A DNA stretch of 64,000 nt from Triangularia verruculosa (taxonomy: Eukaryota > Ascomycota > Sordariomycetes > Sordariales > Podosporaceae), in the NCBI GenBank assembly GCA_033296885.1, contig MU863963.1:92170-156169 (forward strand). The letters are read 5' to 3'. Shown piece by piece: positions 11,857 to 23,998 of this stretch. The translations under genes and the position numbers were made by a program. The notes under the pieces are model-generated. The model ran no database searches, had not been told where the DNA came from, and saw only the letters and a list, made by a program, of their open reading frames with translations. Numbering within the stretch: position 1 is the stretch's first letter; each line of letters starts with the position of its first letter.

Positions 11857-12371
11857 GCATTTCTCTTTTGCATTTTTTCCTTCTTTTTCTCTTTTCCCCT
11901 TCGAGTCCCACCCGCCATGACAGCTCTGGTAGAAATCATCTTTTGTTTCTTTTTTTTTCTTAAAAAAAAGTTTAGTGGTACATGATATTCAAGGCCTGCC
12001 TTTATTTTTTCCTATCCCTTTCTCCACTCGGTACTTCAGCAGTTGCAAAGTGGTACACAATCATCAACTGACAGAGGCAAGTCCACATGTGCAATACCCA
12101 GCCCAAGCTGTTTCTCAAGTGTATCATTGTTTTTTATCTCTCTCTCTTACAAAAAACCTAACAAAAAATATGTATCTTGCAAGCTCTGGGGGAATTCATA
12201 TAGGCAAACCAATCAATCAATCAAACCACCCACCACCCGTCCTCCCTCTCCCCCGCCTCTCAACTGTGATCCTGATATTCCCCCCCCCCAAACCCCCAAA
12301 TTCCCTTCCTTTCCTCCTCTATCTAAATAATACACCGAACTCACACGTTCAGCTCCCTCAAAACCAAAGGC
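11857..12371. other. spacer with Pol III terminator and exportin-T 3' side
   Basis: Besides the T-runs that terminate the tRNA transcript, this holds T/C-rich and C-rich simple sequence and probably the 3' UTR of the minus-strand exportin-T gene. No gene is seen. Confidence 0.55.
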
Positions 12372-15300
12372 CTACTTCCGTCCCTTGAGCAAAGCCAAAA
12401 ACCAGTCCACCAACGGCTTCCTCCCCGTCGTGGTCGTCAACGTCCTCAGAAAGTCGTTGCTATCGGACCCAAGCTGGCTTTGGACGTGGCTGATGAAGAG
12501 GTCGCCAGTCTTCATCCAGATGGCTTGCTGAATGCCGGCGATCTCGTTGAGAATCTGTCTGGAAGTGGCATCGCTGCTTGGTCTGAAGCCGGCATCCTGC
12601 AGCACGTCCCAGCACACGCTGTGGAATTGGGTGAGCATAAATTGATCAAAACCGGGAATCGTCGGGGCAGGGGGACCAGTAGCCACCGGGTTCTCGCCCG
12701 GGGTGATGATGTCAGGACCACCCCACTGGGTAATCATCCGACTGAGGACGTTGAAAGCGATTCTGCTCGCCACCAAGTTCTCATGAGCGAGATTCTTGGC
12801 GATGCTGAAAATCGACGAGACAAGAGACTCAAAAATGCCCTGGTTGGCGGCCGACACCAAAACGCCTCCCAGATCATTCATGAAAATAACCTGAATGAAC
12901 GAGACAAACTCGCGCCTGAGCTCCTGAAGCTGGATTTCGTCGTCGGTGCCGTTGATAGGCTCCGATAACCCGCCAAAGACCCGTTGGAGGAGAGGCGAGA
13001 GGAGAACATCGAGAATGTTGGAAATCTCGCCCTTGAAATTGTAGACTATTTGCTCCAGCAGACGAAGGAACATGGCCATCTCGTCCTTGCTAGAGCTGCG
13101 AGACAAAAGACCTTCGATCCACTGTGGGAGCTGTGGGAGGACCGCAGAGCCGAGAACGCCGAGGAGGCGGGAGAAGGCGGATCGGCAGGCGACCCTGATC
13201 TCGTCGCTCGTATTCAGTTGGTTTAGGGCAATAAGGATCGCCTCGGAACATCTCGTGAACTCGGTAGCGATTTCTGGCGCTGGCTGAGTCCGTGCCTTGG
13301 TCTGGCCCATTGGCGTGTCGGCAAAGCCAGTGGCCAGCGTCCCGAGAGCCAGGATAATGTGGTGAATCTGCAGGATCGCCTGCGTATCACCAGTCTTGGC
13401 TCTGTCTAGATGAACGCTCATGTCTGCGAAGAGAGGCTCCATAACGGACCGGGCGTACAGCACCTGATCAGCAACAGGGGTGGCAGACGTTGAGGACACA
13501 CAGCCAACTGCCTCGAATAGGTAGAGCTGACCATTGAAGACGGCATCGGCAGAGTGGTCAGACTCATCAGAGGACATGTCGTCATCAGCCTCATTGCTCT
13601 GGACCTCAGCCTTGATGGGGAGCAAGTCACCGATGGACTCGATCACCGTCTTGGCCACATTACCGACCTGCGCCCTCAGCATCTTCACGAAGCGCAGGAA
13701 CAGGTACCAAGAACGCGTGCGAACTCTGACGTGCTCATGGTGCACCAGCCTTACAAAGTTCTCAAGCACTCGAGGGATGTAGTTTTGGTGAGTCTCAAAG
13801 AAGCTGTGATACCGGACGCAGATCTCCATGTACTGGAGCAAGATGGCCGGATGGGCATAGTTGGCAATGCCTATAAAGTGTTAGTAAGCATGTTTAATCT
13901 GCAATGAGCATGACGACAAAACCTACCAGAATCCACCATCTTGCTCATCATGAGAGCAAGCCGCTCTGCAGCCACGGGGTTCGCCTGGCTCTTGGCAGCC
14001 AGTCCCATGTTGGGCAGCGCAAGCTCTCCAAACAAGTACATTTCGTGAAGCGCCAAATCCAGATCTCTCCAGTCCATCCGAGACCCTTGTTGTTCCAGTG
14101 TGTTGAACATGTTTCCGACCAGGTTGCTCATGAACTCCATGCAGAGGTTCTCATCAACAGCAGCGACGCTCTTTTGGAGGATCTGTAACCTCTTGCGCAG
14201 CTCCAGGAACTCTGCTTCGTCTGTTTGTTCGTCTTCGAGGCCCCAGTTGGATGTCTCGTCGTACCTCATCTTGAGAACAATAGCATTCAGAATAGGAGGA
14301 AGCATTTCGGAATACGCCGCCGGAAGAGTTCCGACTTTTCTGAGGAAAGTGAGGAGATCGGTCAGGGAGGGAATAACAGTCGAGCAGACTTCGTCATACT
14401 CGTCGGAGAACAGGCGGAGAAGTGATGGCAAGAAATCTTGCAGAAGCTGCTCAGCCTTTCCTCTCGTGACATTGTCAACCTTGCCGTCTTCAAGCACGCG
14501 GACAACATCTGCCATGACAGCGTTAACAAGCTTGGCTACCACCTCGGCCAGATCTGTGTCATAGCGTGGCGTCCCCTTCCACTCATTGAGCGGGGGGCTG
14601 GCTAGCAGTTCCGTGACAATTCCGCGGAGCTGCAAGAATGTGATCATCTCCATCTTGTCGCTGGCCTTCATTTTCTTGTTGACAACCTCGGTGAAAGTAT
14701 CAACAGCGGTATCTCTGACCTTGTCCTCGCCCCCCGAGGCATTTGTCCTCCCAACCAAGGGCAGCAAGAGGCCCAGCATTTGTTGGTTAATAACTAGGGA
14801 GATGTCTGTCCAGCTCACCCACTTGCCGATAATTTTGAGCGTCATTTCCACCACCCCATCGTGCTGGTTGCTGTACCGAGTCAGAATATCCACCCACGAG
14901 GTCGCAATCTTGGCCATATCCCGCTCTCGAATAAGATCCTTGAGATCACTGTTGCGCTTCGCCTCCTGTTCCTGCCGGCTGAGCATCAAGTCGGCAATCT
15001 CATCGTGAATCGAGCTCAGGATGCGAAGGTATAATATGACGCCTGGAAGATTATCGTTCTGGGCGATGGCATAAAAGTCCTGGATGAAGCTGCTCCAGTG
15101 TTCCCTGTACAAAAAGACAAATAGATAGGTCAGGGTTTGCGTCAACTTGTTTTGGAGATGTGGTGGATCGACTCGATCTTGGTTGTTGCTGGTATATGAG
15201 CGTCCGATATATTCGAGCAGAGATTGCTTGAGGTAGACGAGACTCTGGGCGTCCAGTGCTTCTGAATGGACAGCATTATTGACGATTTCGAGAGACACTA

Positions 15301-15649
15301 GCCGTACAACTTCGGATGTTGGGGGAGATCGTGTGAAGAGGCCAATACACACTTGCCAGGCCGTGGGGTCGACTCTAAGTTGGTTCAGGTATTCGAAAGC
15401 CTGGCCCTTGAGTTCCTGGCTGGAGCTCGGGTTCCAAGCGACCTCGATCGCATTCTCGATCTGTCGGGGCAGAACATGTCAGCATCATAATGCAACCTGG
15501 GGCCAAGAGCGGCGGCAGGAACGGCAACAGGAACGGCAACAGGAACGGCGACGGTATCCCTCGTGCTGGGTGGCGGGGTTGGGAGATTGGGCGCTTTTGC
15601 GGGGAACAGGAGCATGGATGTAGCAAGTTGGGCTTACCTGGGCGTCCAT
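12372..15649 (-). CDS. los1: exportin-T (tRNA exportin, LOS1/XPOT family)
   Basis: Three coding exons: 15638-15649, 13927-15460 and 12372-13870. The introns 15461-15637 (GTAAGC...CAG) and 13871-13926 (GTAGGT...TAG) restore one 1014-residue frame. The first exon encodes only MDAQ and continues as IENAIEVAWNPSSSQELKGQAFEYLNQL. The length and helical HEAT-like pattern match importin-beta relatives, and the conserved text SWVDILTRYSNQ / ALKIIGKWVSWTDISLVIN-type segment (here with LKIIGKWVSWTDISLV) is characteristic of exportin-T. The protein carries mature tRNA out of the nucleus with Ran-GTP. The C-terminal half includes an acidic insert (NEADDDMSSDESD, around residues 580-600). It lies next to an initiator tRNA gene, probably by chance. 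Family assignment is strong; the tiny first exon is inferred from frame and splice signals. Confidence 0.92.
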
Positions 15650-16352
15650 TGCTGGACACGGTGGTTAATGTGGTTGTTGTGAGGGGATGTGGTATGATTA
15701 TATGGGCGGACTATTAATTTTTTCGCGAAGCTGCTATAACTCTGGCAGCTGTGGTGGGAGAGCACTCGGCATGCTCAGAAACGGCAGATGTGGCGCCGAA
15801 GACACATGAGTCGACCCTGCTTCAGTTGGCCTCCATGGTCCGCGGGGAATAACAAAGACAGCGGCGGTGGAGATGGATGAGTGTTTGTCAGATGAAGTCG
15901 CTCACAGTTCAGGTCACTCTGTTTCTCGACGTGACAGCCGCGGTATGACTGCTCGGAGGTTTTGTTTTCAACTTGGTATCTGTAACAAAGGCGGTCGATG
16001 GAATGGGATGCTGCAGAGATGGTGGGGCAGAGGGAAAAAGGCCAGGCTTCCAGACGGAGCTTCCAGACACGCCAGACTGCCACCCGAACCTTGGTGGGGC
16101 ACGGCACACATGGCGCACGTGCCACTATCTCTCCAGCACATCATTGTGTAACGGGTTCATGACCACCCACCCACCTGCAGCTACCCTAGCTTCTAGAACA
16201 AAAACCAATGCCCATTGTACACGATACACTACACTCCGGTATTCATAAGCCCATCGCCAAACCCCAACGCCATAACCAGATATAGTTGGCTTCAAAACAA
16301 ACCCTATTTTCCTTCCCTATAATGACCTTCATCCCAACAAAACTGCGCCACT
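15650..16352. other. intergenic: exportin-T promoter and pob3 3' region
   Basis: About 700 bp between two minus-strand genes. It has only short non-conserved frames. It should contain the exportin-T promoter and the pob3 3' UTR. Confidence 0.6.
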
Positions 16353-18190
16353 TCAACCAGTCTTCTTCTTCTTCTTTGGCCGTTCCTCCTCCTCTTGGGC
16401 ATCCTCCATCTCCTCGTCTTCGTCATCGTCCACCTCATTATCAACATCACTCTCCCCACTGCCAGAGCCATCACTCTCGTGATTGCTGTCGTACTCCTCG
16501 GCAACATCGCTGTCTGAGTCGGCCTGGAAGTCCTCATCCACGCTTTCTTCATCCTCGTCAGCTGAGCCGCGGTCGGCCTTGTTCTGGACCACTTCCTCGT
16601 CCGAGCTGGCCATGTCCTCTGCTCTCATGGCCGCAGCAAGCATGTTGGCATCCTCGTCGATTTCGTTCTTAACGCGCAGGCCCTTGAACTTGAAGAAGTC
16701 CTCGAGTCCCTTCAGATCTTCGCGGTTGATGTTGCTAAATTGCGAGTTGCCACCCCCCTTCATATGGACAGTAATGTCAAAGGTCGAAAGAGCTGAGACA
16801 GCCCCCCCGACACGGGAGAAGGTGATGGACTGCGTTTGATCGTACGAGATGTAGGTGGCTGGCTTTGGCACGAACATGAAAGCCTTTTCCAGGCAGTACA
16901 AAAAGCCTTCGCTGGCCTTGATGGAGCACTTGATGCCAGACTGTGCCCTGTGCGTCTGGAAGTTTTTGGCGGGCGAAAGAATCTTCTTGCCAGCCAGTCC
17001 TCTGAAGATTTGGGCCACCACACTGTGCAGAGGCTGCTCGTAGTGAGGTTCGAGTTTGCCCTTGTACTTCTCGTTGAGGTCTTCCTCGGGGAGGTTCAGA
17101 TCCAGCGTCACTTCCTCGTCGGTCTTAAACTGCATCACAAGGAATGGATACCTGGTCTGGCCCTGTCGCAGGGGCGGATCCAAGCCAATGCAGAGGAGAT
17201 AGTGAACCTCGTCCGGCTTGGGAAGCACCATAAACTTCTTGATGGCCTCGTACTGGATCTTGTAGTCGTATGTCTTGCCGCGAAGACGAAAAGACGTGTC
17301 GTACATGTCGATATCGAAACGGCCTCTTGGCGTGAGGTGCAAGACGTCGAGGAAGGTGGCAATTGTGTCGCCAGCCGACTCGCCAATCTCGGCCTTCTCG
17401 ATCAGCGTGTCGTAGAAAAGTGTGACGGCGTTCTTCTCTTCCTCGTCTGCGTCGCTACCAGCATCGCCACCCTCGGCCTCCTTCCGGGTGGTTGTTCCTG
17501 GAATGTAGAACCTCATCTCGACCATCTGATCTTTGCTGGCCGACGCCTTCTTGCCCTTTCCAGGCGTGGCGCCATTTTGGCCGTTGGCTTTCCCGGCCTC
17601 ACCGACAGCAAACTCGACAGCGATTTCGTTTCTGCCTGCAAGGTTGGTGTTTGAGATTTCGGAGTAGGGGATTTCGAATGCGGGGCGATTCTGGACGTTG
17701 AATGTGAGCTCTGCCTTGCCAAACTCGGCCTTGCCCCAGTTCCAGCCACGCAGCGAGTGCTCCTTGCTTTCGAGGTTGGTGCTATACCAGTTCTTGAAAA
17801 TCTTGCTCAATCGCTCGTAGTCCTGTTGCGATAGTTGTCAACGACTGCCCTGTGTTTGTTGCTGCACAGAAATCAAGCACCCACCTCTTGTTGGAACCCG
17901 TCTAGTTGAATGATGCCCGAAGTTCTTTGCAGGATCTTGATCTCGTAGCCCTTGGCGGCTCTGCTCCATTGCGCACCGCCAATGTTGCCCTGGTCGAGTG
18001 TGAAAGTGTCGCCGCCGCCTACTGGCTTCCAGCCGAGACCGGTCTCTGCGAATCTGCACTTTCCGTGCTCCTTGGACAGGTCCAGGTAAATGTTGTCGAA
18101 ACTCTCACTGCGCAACGGTTAGTTTCAGAAATGGGTGCGATCAGGCGCAGAGAAGGAATCAATTCAAGACTGAACGTACATGGCGGCCAT
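16353..18190 (-). CDS. pob3: FACT complex subunit Pob3 (SSRP1 family)
   Basis: Exons 18180-18190, 17885-18107 and 16353-17822, with introns of 72 bp (GTACGT...CAG) and 62 bp (GTGGGT...CAG), give 567 residues. The first exon is 11 nt and encodes MAA plus two bases of Ile4. The N-terminus IESFDNIYLDLSKEHGKCRFAETGLGW and the following QWSRAAKGYEIKIL are the SSRP1/Pob3 N-terminal domain. The middle carries the structure-specific recognition and tandem PH-like region (RGRFDIDMYDTSFRLRGKTYDYKIQYEAIKKF). The last 110 residues are highly acidic and end in a basic tail RPKKKKKTG. No HMG box is present, as expected for fungal Pob3, where a separate Nhp6 protein supplies it. With Spt16 it reorganises nucleosomes in transcription and replication. 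Confidence 0.96.
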
Positions 18191-19359
18191 GATGATGACG
18201 GTGTCCTATCCAAACTTGGAGTGATGGTTTGGATGGCGTTATGGATAAGGTAAGTTGGGATGTGGACGGTTGCCAGAGACAAATTCAAAGGCGGCGTCGA
18301 AAGAACTTCCACTCGGCGCGCCTCTGAAAGGGAACCGGCGCCGTGACGCGACAAGCTAAATTGATGGTCCGTGCCCTCTGTCAGGCAGCGGCTGAATTGC
18401 CGGGCGGTGTGATTTTCAGTCAGGGAAGCTTGGGCCATCCTGGAATGGATCCATCAAGGTGGGGTAACTTTCGATCATGACATCGAGGGGTCGTTTGCTT
18501 CTTTCACCTCATACCTCGTCATCAAACAAGAGACGCTTTTGGAAGCACTGGAAGCACGTTTCAGCTGATCTACTGTGGGATCTCACAAGCATATGGGAAT
18601 AAACAACTGACAAGCCTGCTCTCAATCTTGTCATCTTCCCAGCATGGCTCTTACACCACCTTCATCCACCAGGCTACAATGACGCAGTCTATGGTACCTT
18701 AACTAACTCTCAGCGTGTACGAACAACGTTGAACACCACCTGATTTCCCCGCCCTCCCAGAAATAACCACATTTCCATAAGGCACATAAGGTAGCTGTCA
18801 AACATCTCTCCATCATGAGCAGACCGCAGGCACCATACCTAGCCACCCATGCCAGCTCGATACGTAGCACATTGTATTCAGCCAACAAGAATGTCCACTG
18901 TGTTCCCATCCGGGAACGAACACAAGCAACAAAGAGCAATTATTGCTAGGCATATTCCAGGTAGCATCGTAAAACTTATAAGCTGCTCCATAAATCCTGT
19001 TGTTGGCGTGTGTGAGCCACACCTTCTAGAAACATCTCGATTCCTGTTCAACCGTACTGTATGCATGGAATATCTCTTGGCTCGTTTGCTCCATCATTCG
19101 CTCCTGCCCCACGGTATATCATCATTCATTCATCTGATGTCAGGCAGCAAGTAAACGAACAGCGCACTGGGATGTTTCAGACTTTTGATATAACCCCGCC
19201 AGTCAATTTGTTTGTCTGCTGTCGACCTTTAAAGAACTTCAACGCTCTGCAATTGGGAGCTACACTCGAAGCTTTCGAAACCCACGATTCCGTGATCCAA
19301 CAAAGGCCTTTTTCCACGACCTACATTTTCATTTCGACGCTAATAATTGCCAACAAGAG
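18191..19359. other. intergenic, divergent promoter region
   Basis: About 1.2 kb between the divergent pob3 and the plus-strand zinc-protein gene starting at 19360. No coding signal or repeat stands out. Confidence 0.6.
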
Positions 19360-20138
19360 ATGTCACTGGCTCCCCTCCTCCACGGCGGCTGCCAATGCGG
19401 TCGGAATATCTACATCATCCAGTTTCCCAGCCAAGATACATCGTCAACCGCGGACCAAGCCGCGAGGTTACTGTTTAACCAACGTAAGCCACCTTCTTGA
19501 GAGCCCTACCTTACCCAACCAGATTCACCACTTCCCCAACTCCAACAGCGAGCTAACAAGAGAGAAAAACAGGCCACAACCTAAACCCCCTCCTCCGCAT
19601 CCCCCTCTCCTACTACCGCTCCCTCACCCTCCCCAACCGCCCGGACGAGTCCCACTCCCTCATCCACCGCACCTACACCCCTCCCGCCCAACCCAACGTG
19701 ATGCACCACTTCTGCGGCTACTGCGGCACACCCTTATCCTACCACACCTCCTCCCCTTCCTCGGAAGCCGATTTCATCCAGCTGACTCTTGGCTCCCTCT
19801 GGGACACGGACCTCGCCCAACTTGACCAGCTGGGGCTGCTCCCGTCTTCTGAAGGTGGCAGTGACGCCGAAGACGACAAGACAGAAAGTGGTGGTGGTGG
19901 TGGGATGAAACTTAGTGTGCAAAGGGGGGGTGGTTGGTTGGATGGGTTGATTGAGGGGAGCAGACTGGGGAGGCTGAAGAGGGGGGAGACGAGGAGGGTG
20001 GTGAGGGAGGGGAATGCGGTGAGGGTAGAATATGAGATTAGTGAGTGGGTTGATGGGGATGAGGTTGAGAATGAAGGAGAGGGGAGGAAGAGGAAGTTTG
20101 AGTTGGCTGAGGGGGAGGGGGAGGCTATGCAGCATTGA
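19360..20138 (+). CDS. CENP-V/GFA domain protein (glutathione-dependent formaldehyde-activating-like)
   Basis: Exon 1 is 19360-19483 and exon 2 is 19573-20138; the 89-bp intron (GTAAGC...CAG) joins in phase for 229 residues. The N-terminus has GGCQCGRNIYIIQFP, the first zinc-ligand pair of the GFA/CENP-V fold. After the intron comes the second ligand set in HHFCGYCGTPLSYH, followed by FIQLTLGSLWD. Family members bind zinc through conserved cysteines, and some act on S-hydroxymethylglutathione; the substrate here is unknown. The C-terminal half is Gly/Glu/Arg-rich and extends beyond the core domain. Exon 1 alone is too short to be noticed as an open frame; it was found by searching upstream for the missing CxC motif. 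Confidence 0.85.
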
Positions 20139-21885
20139 CTGAAGAGGCGGAGGGGGTAGCAAGGGGAATGAGACTTGTGGTCATCGGTGAGCAAGATGAA
20201 ACTCACACTACCTTGTTCGGCGGCTTTGGTTTTTTTGGCAACGGGGGTTTATTGATTACTTTCCTAAATCGGAAAACAGGACAAACAGGGAACTATTATC
20301 GACTTGGTGGAAGGGGGCATATCTGGAGTTACGTCTTTTTTTACCTACTTTGCAACATGTCATCAAGAGGGGGACTTACTTTCTGTTTGTAACAACAATA
20401 TCATGTGGTATTATTCTTACCAGCTTGGCCGAGTCGATATCAAAACACAAATATAGCAGCAATAATACCAAGAAAACAAAACAAACCTTGCTGATGAAGC
20501 TACCAGGTACTATCGCCGGGACGAGATCCCGTGGACGTCCCGAAGATTTACCGATTTTTTCAGCTTTTATTCAAGGGACGGACCAAATGGGGACGGCGTT
20601 CCGGACCTGGGGAACAAAACTGTTGAGAGTTTGCTTGAAGCTTGATTTGAACACCGGGCCGGAAGTGATGTGAATCGTCAGGTCGGCCGAGGATTAGCCA
20701 CAGCCGGCATTTTGCCAGACGCCTGCCGCCCCCAGAGACCTCTTTTTCGCGTAGCTACGCCGGGCGGTTGAAGAGGCTCATCTCGGCAGGGCGGGCGGTG
20801 TCCTGCCGTGTTGATTGTGTGGCCACCATCCATCCACCCCCTGTCTGGGAAGCCCATGGGGACGGGGGGAAGGGAACTCGTGATCGATAACTTGGAGTTG
20901 TTTGCCCGAGGTTTACCCAGCCGGGCGCGCACGCCTGATCCTTTGCGGCCCGGGGTTCCGAAAAGCGGGCTGCAAGATGGAGAGTGTTGATCTGTGTGGG
21001 TTTGGGAGCAGAGGAGAGAGAGAGAGAAGAGGGGTTTTTTCTTGGTGGGGTTTGAGAGTTTGGTGTTGAGAGAGAGATGAGATGAGATGTCGTTGGATTT
21101 CTACACATAACGGGATTTTTGAGCCCCCTTTTATTTTTTCTCCAAGCTGGCCCATTTGCGGCTCTTGTAAGGCAGTCTTTGCTGTAAGGTACGGGGTTCT
21201 TTTACGATCTGTGTGCCGGGGTCAGGACCGTTTCGACCGTCTTTCTGGAATCAGTTAAGGTGGTATGGCGGCCGGATCTTTCTTTGCTTTCCTCCGACGC
21301 TTGAGGCTGGGCGGGGGGACGTGATTGGGTTACCGTGTTAGACAAGGGGTCCTTTCGTCTCTTCTGCTGCAAGTCACTTTTGAGGGGGACGAAGGGCGAG
21401 GTGGTACAAGAATACATAGGCGGACGGGTGATGAATGGTGGTAACCAACCCCCATGCCCCATCTTTTGGGATCTCTCTCTCTCTTACCCCGCGGTGGAGA
21501 AGGCAAGCCCACAGACAAACAAACTGGGGGTACTTGTCCCCCGGGTGCATGCTGCTAGCTGCCATAGAATGGGGTCATGACCACTGGGGTCCATTTGCTT
21601 GCTGCAAGTGCGCAACGCGGCTAGAGTACAAACCCGCCCATCTCAGCCTATGCCTAGCCTTTTTCTCGGTGTCGACGGTCCGAAACACGGGAGAAATGGG
21701 GGGGTGTGAGGGAAGAGAGTATAACGGCCATGAAACCATATCGATGGGGAGGGGGTTTTGTGTATATATAAGACATGCTCCCCCCTCCATCTCTGTGTTG
21801 GCTGGTAGAGAAGAAGATTCCCTTTCTGTCTTCAAACCACCTTTCTCTCTCTCTTCTCAGAAACGACCAGAGTTAGCTGCCCATC
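20139..21885. other. intergenic: zinc-protein 3' side and beta-glucosidase promoter
   Basis: A 1.7-kb gap without a credible gene. The last 130 bp hold a TATA box and a pyrimidine-rich leader for the beta-glucosidase gene. The long upstream region would fit a regulated carbohydrate-related promoter, but I did not identify specific operator sites. Confidence 0.55.
21763..21770 (+). promoter_or_regulatory. TATA box of beta-glucosidase gene
   Basis: TATATATA lies 116 bp before the ATG and is followed by a C/T-rich stretch up to about 21860, the arrangement common in strongly expressed fungal genes. Confidence 0.6.
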
Positions 21886-23385
21886 ATGTCTCTTCCCAGT
21901 GATTTCCAGTGGGGTTTCGCTACCGCTGCGTAAGTTTGTTTTTCTCCTTATCTATTCACCTTGTCAGCATGGCTAACCTTGTCTCCTCTCTCATACAGGT
22001 ACCAGATCGAGGGTTCCGCTGACGTCGATGGCCGTGGCCCTTCCATCTGGGACGCCTTCTGCGCCATCCCCGGCAAGATCGCCGATGGCAGCTCCGGTGC
22101 CGTCGCTTGTGACTCTTACAAGCGCACCAAGGAGGACATTGACCTCCTGAAGTCGCTGGGCGCCAAGGCCTACCGCTTCTCTATCTCGTGGTCCCGTTGC
22201 ATCCCCCTCGGCGGCCGCAACGACCCCGTCAACCAGAAGGGCATTGACCACTACGTCAAGTTCGTCGACGACCTCCTCGAGGCCGGCATCACCCCCTTCA
22301 TCACCCTCTTCCACTGGGATCTCCCCGACGCCCTCGACAAGCGTTATGGCGGCTTCCTCAACAAGGACGAGTTCACCGCCGACTTTGAGAACTACGCCCG
22401 TGTTCTCTTCAAGGCCATCCCCAAGTGCAAGCACTGGATCACCTTCAACGAGCCCTGGTGCACCTCCATCCTCGGTTACAACTCTGGCTACTTCGCCCCC
22501 GGCCACACCTCTGACCGCAGCCGCTCTGCTGTCGGTGATTCTGCCCGCGAGTGCTGGATCGTTGGCCACAACATCCTCATTGCCCACGGCAAGGCCGTCA
22601 AGGTCTACCGTGAGGAGTTCAAGCCCGTCAACGGTGGCGAGATCGGTATCACCCTGAACGGTGACGCCGTCCTTCCCTGGGACCCCGAGGACCCTGCCGA
22701 TGTCGAGGCCTGCGACCGCAAGATCGAGTTCGCCATCTCTTGGTTCGCTGATCCGATCTACTTTGGCAAGTACCCCGACTCGATGCTCAAGCAGCTCGGC
22801 GACCGCCTCCCCACCTTCACCCCCGAGGAAGTTGCCCTCGTCAAGGGCTCCAACGACTTCTACGGCATGAACCACTACACGGCCAACTACATCAAGCACA
22901 AGACCGGCACCCCTCCGGACGACGACTTCCTCGGCAACCTCGAGACGCTCTTCTACTCCAAGTCGGGCGAGTGCATCGGCCCCGAGACGCAGTCCTTCTG
23001 GCTCCGCCCCCACGCCCAGGGCTTCCGGGACCTCCTCAACTGGCTCAGCAAGAGGTACGGCTACCCCAAGATCTACGTCACCGAGAACGGCACCTCGCTC
23101 AAGGGCGAGAACGACATGAACCTGGAGCAGATCGTCGAGGACGACTTCAGGGTCAAGTACTTTGACGACTACGTCAAGGCCATGGCCAAGGCATACTCCG
23201 AGGACGGGGTTAATGTCCGGGGCTATCTCGCCTGGTCGCTGATGGACAACTTTGAGTGGGCCGAAGGGTACGAGACGAGGTTCGGCGTGACGTATGTCGA
23301 CTATGAGAATGATCAGAAGAGATACCCCAAGAAGAGCGCCAAGGCGATGAAGCCGCTTTTTGAGAGCCTGATTGAGAAGAAGTAA
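21886..23385 (+). CDS. family GH1 beta-glucosidase, intracellular
   Basis: Exon 1 is 21886-21929 and exon 2 is 21999-23385, with a 69-bp intron (GTAAGT...CAG), giving 476 residues, the usual length for fungal GH1. It starts MSLPSDFQWGFATAAYQIEG, the classic GH1 N-terminus, with no signal peptide, so the enzyme is cytosolic. The acid/base Glu166 is in TFNEPW and the nucleophile Glu377 in YVTENGTS. The glycone-site HW (residues 120-121) and the C-terminal SLMDNFEWAEGY are also intact. It hydrolyses beta-linked glucosides such as cellobiose to glucose; some homologues also transglycosylate and affect cellulase induction. Codon use is extremely biased to C-ending codons, more than in the neighbours, suggesting high expression. 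Confidence 0.97.
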
Positions 23386-23672
23386 GGGGGATTTTTTGGA
23401 TTATGGGAAATTGGGGCATGGGAAATTTGAATAGCGAGCATTTTTTTATTTCTGTTTGTTATGTATGTATGTATGACATGAATGGGAGAAACACCAACCA
23501 CCCTTAAAAGTGTGAACACTTGGGGAGGTTTGGATTATGAGATGAAAGATTTGATACTGCTTAGGTGCCTGGTCTCTATGTTGTTCACCTATACGGTCGA
23601 TATTGCGAATATAGCAGTCAACACTTTACCTTGTAGCTACCCTGATCGAACTACATACCTAAGTGACCTCGC
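23386..23672. other. 3' flank of beta-glucosidase up to the MITE
   Basis: A short non-coding stretch with T-runs and tgtatgtatgta near 23459-23475 that may mark the 3' end of the beta-glucosidase transcript. Confidence 0.5.
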
Positions 23673-23924
23673 ACGCCATAGATAAATAATTGGTACTGCA
23701 AGCTAAGATCGCACCTTAAGGATAATAGAAAAGGCCTACTGACTATCTTCTTAAGGCCTATTACTATCTTTTAATGTATTCTCGATATTTCTTAATGCCT
23801 GTTAACTATCTTTTAAGGTCTATTAACTATCTTTTGAGGCCTGTTAACTATCTTTTGAGGCCTATTAACTATCTTTCAATACTGTATTCCCCCTTTGCAG
23901 TGCCAGTCTTTTTGTCCAGGACGT
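23673..23924 (+). mobile_element. MITE-like inverted-repeat element, copy 2
   Basis: The left end acgccatagataaataat (23673 on), then tggtactgcaagct, and the right end ttgcagtgccagtctttttgt...ggacgt (ending 23924) are inverted repeats of each other and of the ends at 5430-5708 and 28322-28578. The interior holds about six copies of a 21-22 bp unit close to aggcctattaactatctttt. The left end has G-to-A changes relative to the other copies (gtggac to atagat), consistent with RIP-type mutation. It ends 74 bp from the stop codon of the NLR gene and is in the same orientation as copy 3. Confidence 0.82.
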
Positions 23925-23998
23925 GTAGTAGTATTGGATTGTCATCGTGTCTTCAAGCCTTGCTGTCATCTATAGCCCTCCCTTCTTCAACTACACTT

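Noticed and set aside
16836..17654. 272-residue plus-strand open frame across pob3
   Set aside because: Antisense shadow of the Pob3 coding strand; no domain, and the opposite strand is a full-length conserved protein.
21991..23013. 340-residue minus-strand open frame across the beta-glucosidase gene
   Set aside because: It is a shadow caused by extreme C-ending codon bias on the plus strand; its text is Val/Gly/Ala/Glu-rich with no domain, while the plus strand encodes a complete GH1 enzyme.
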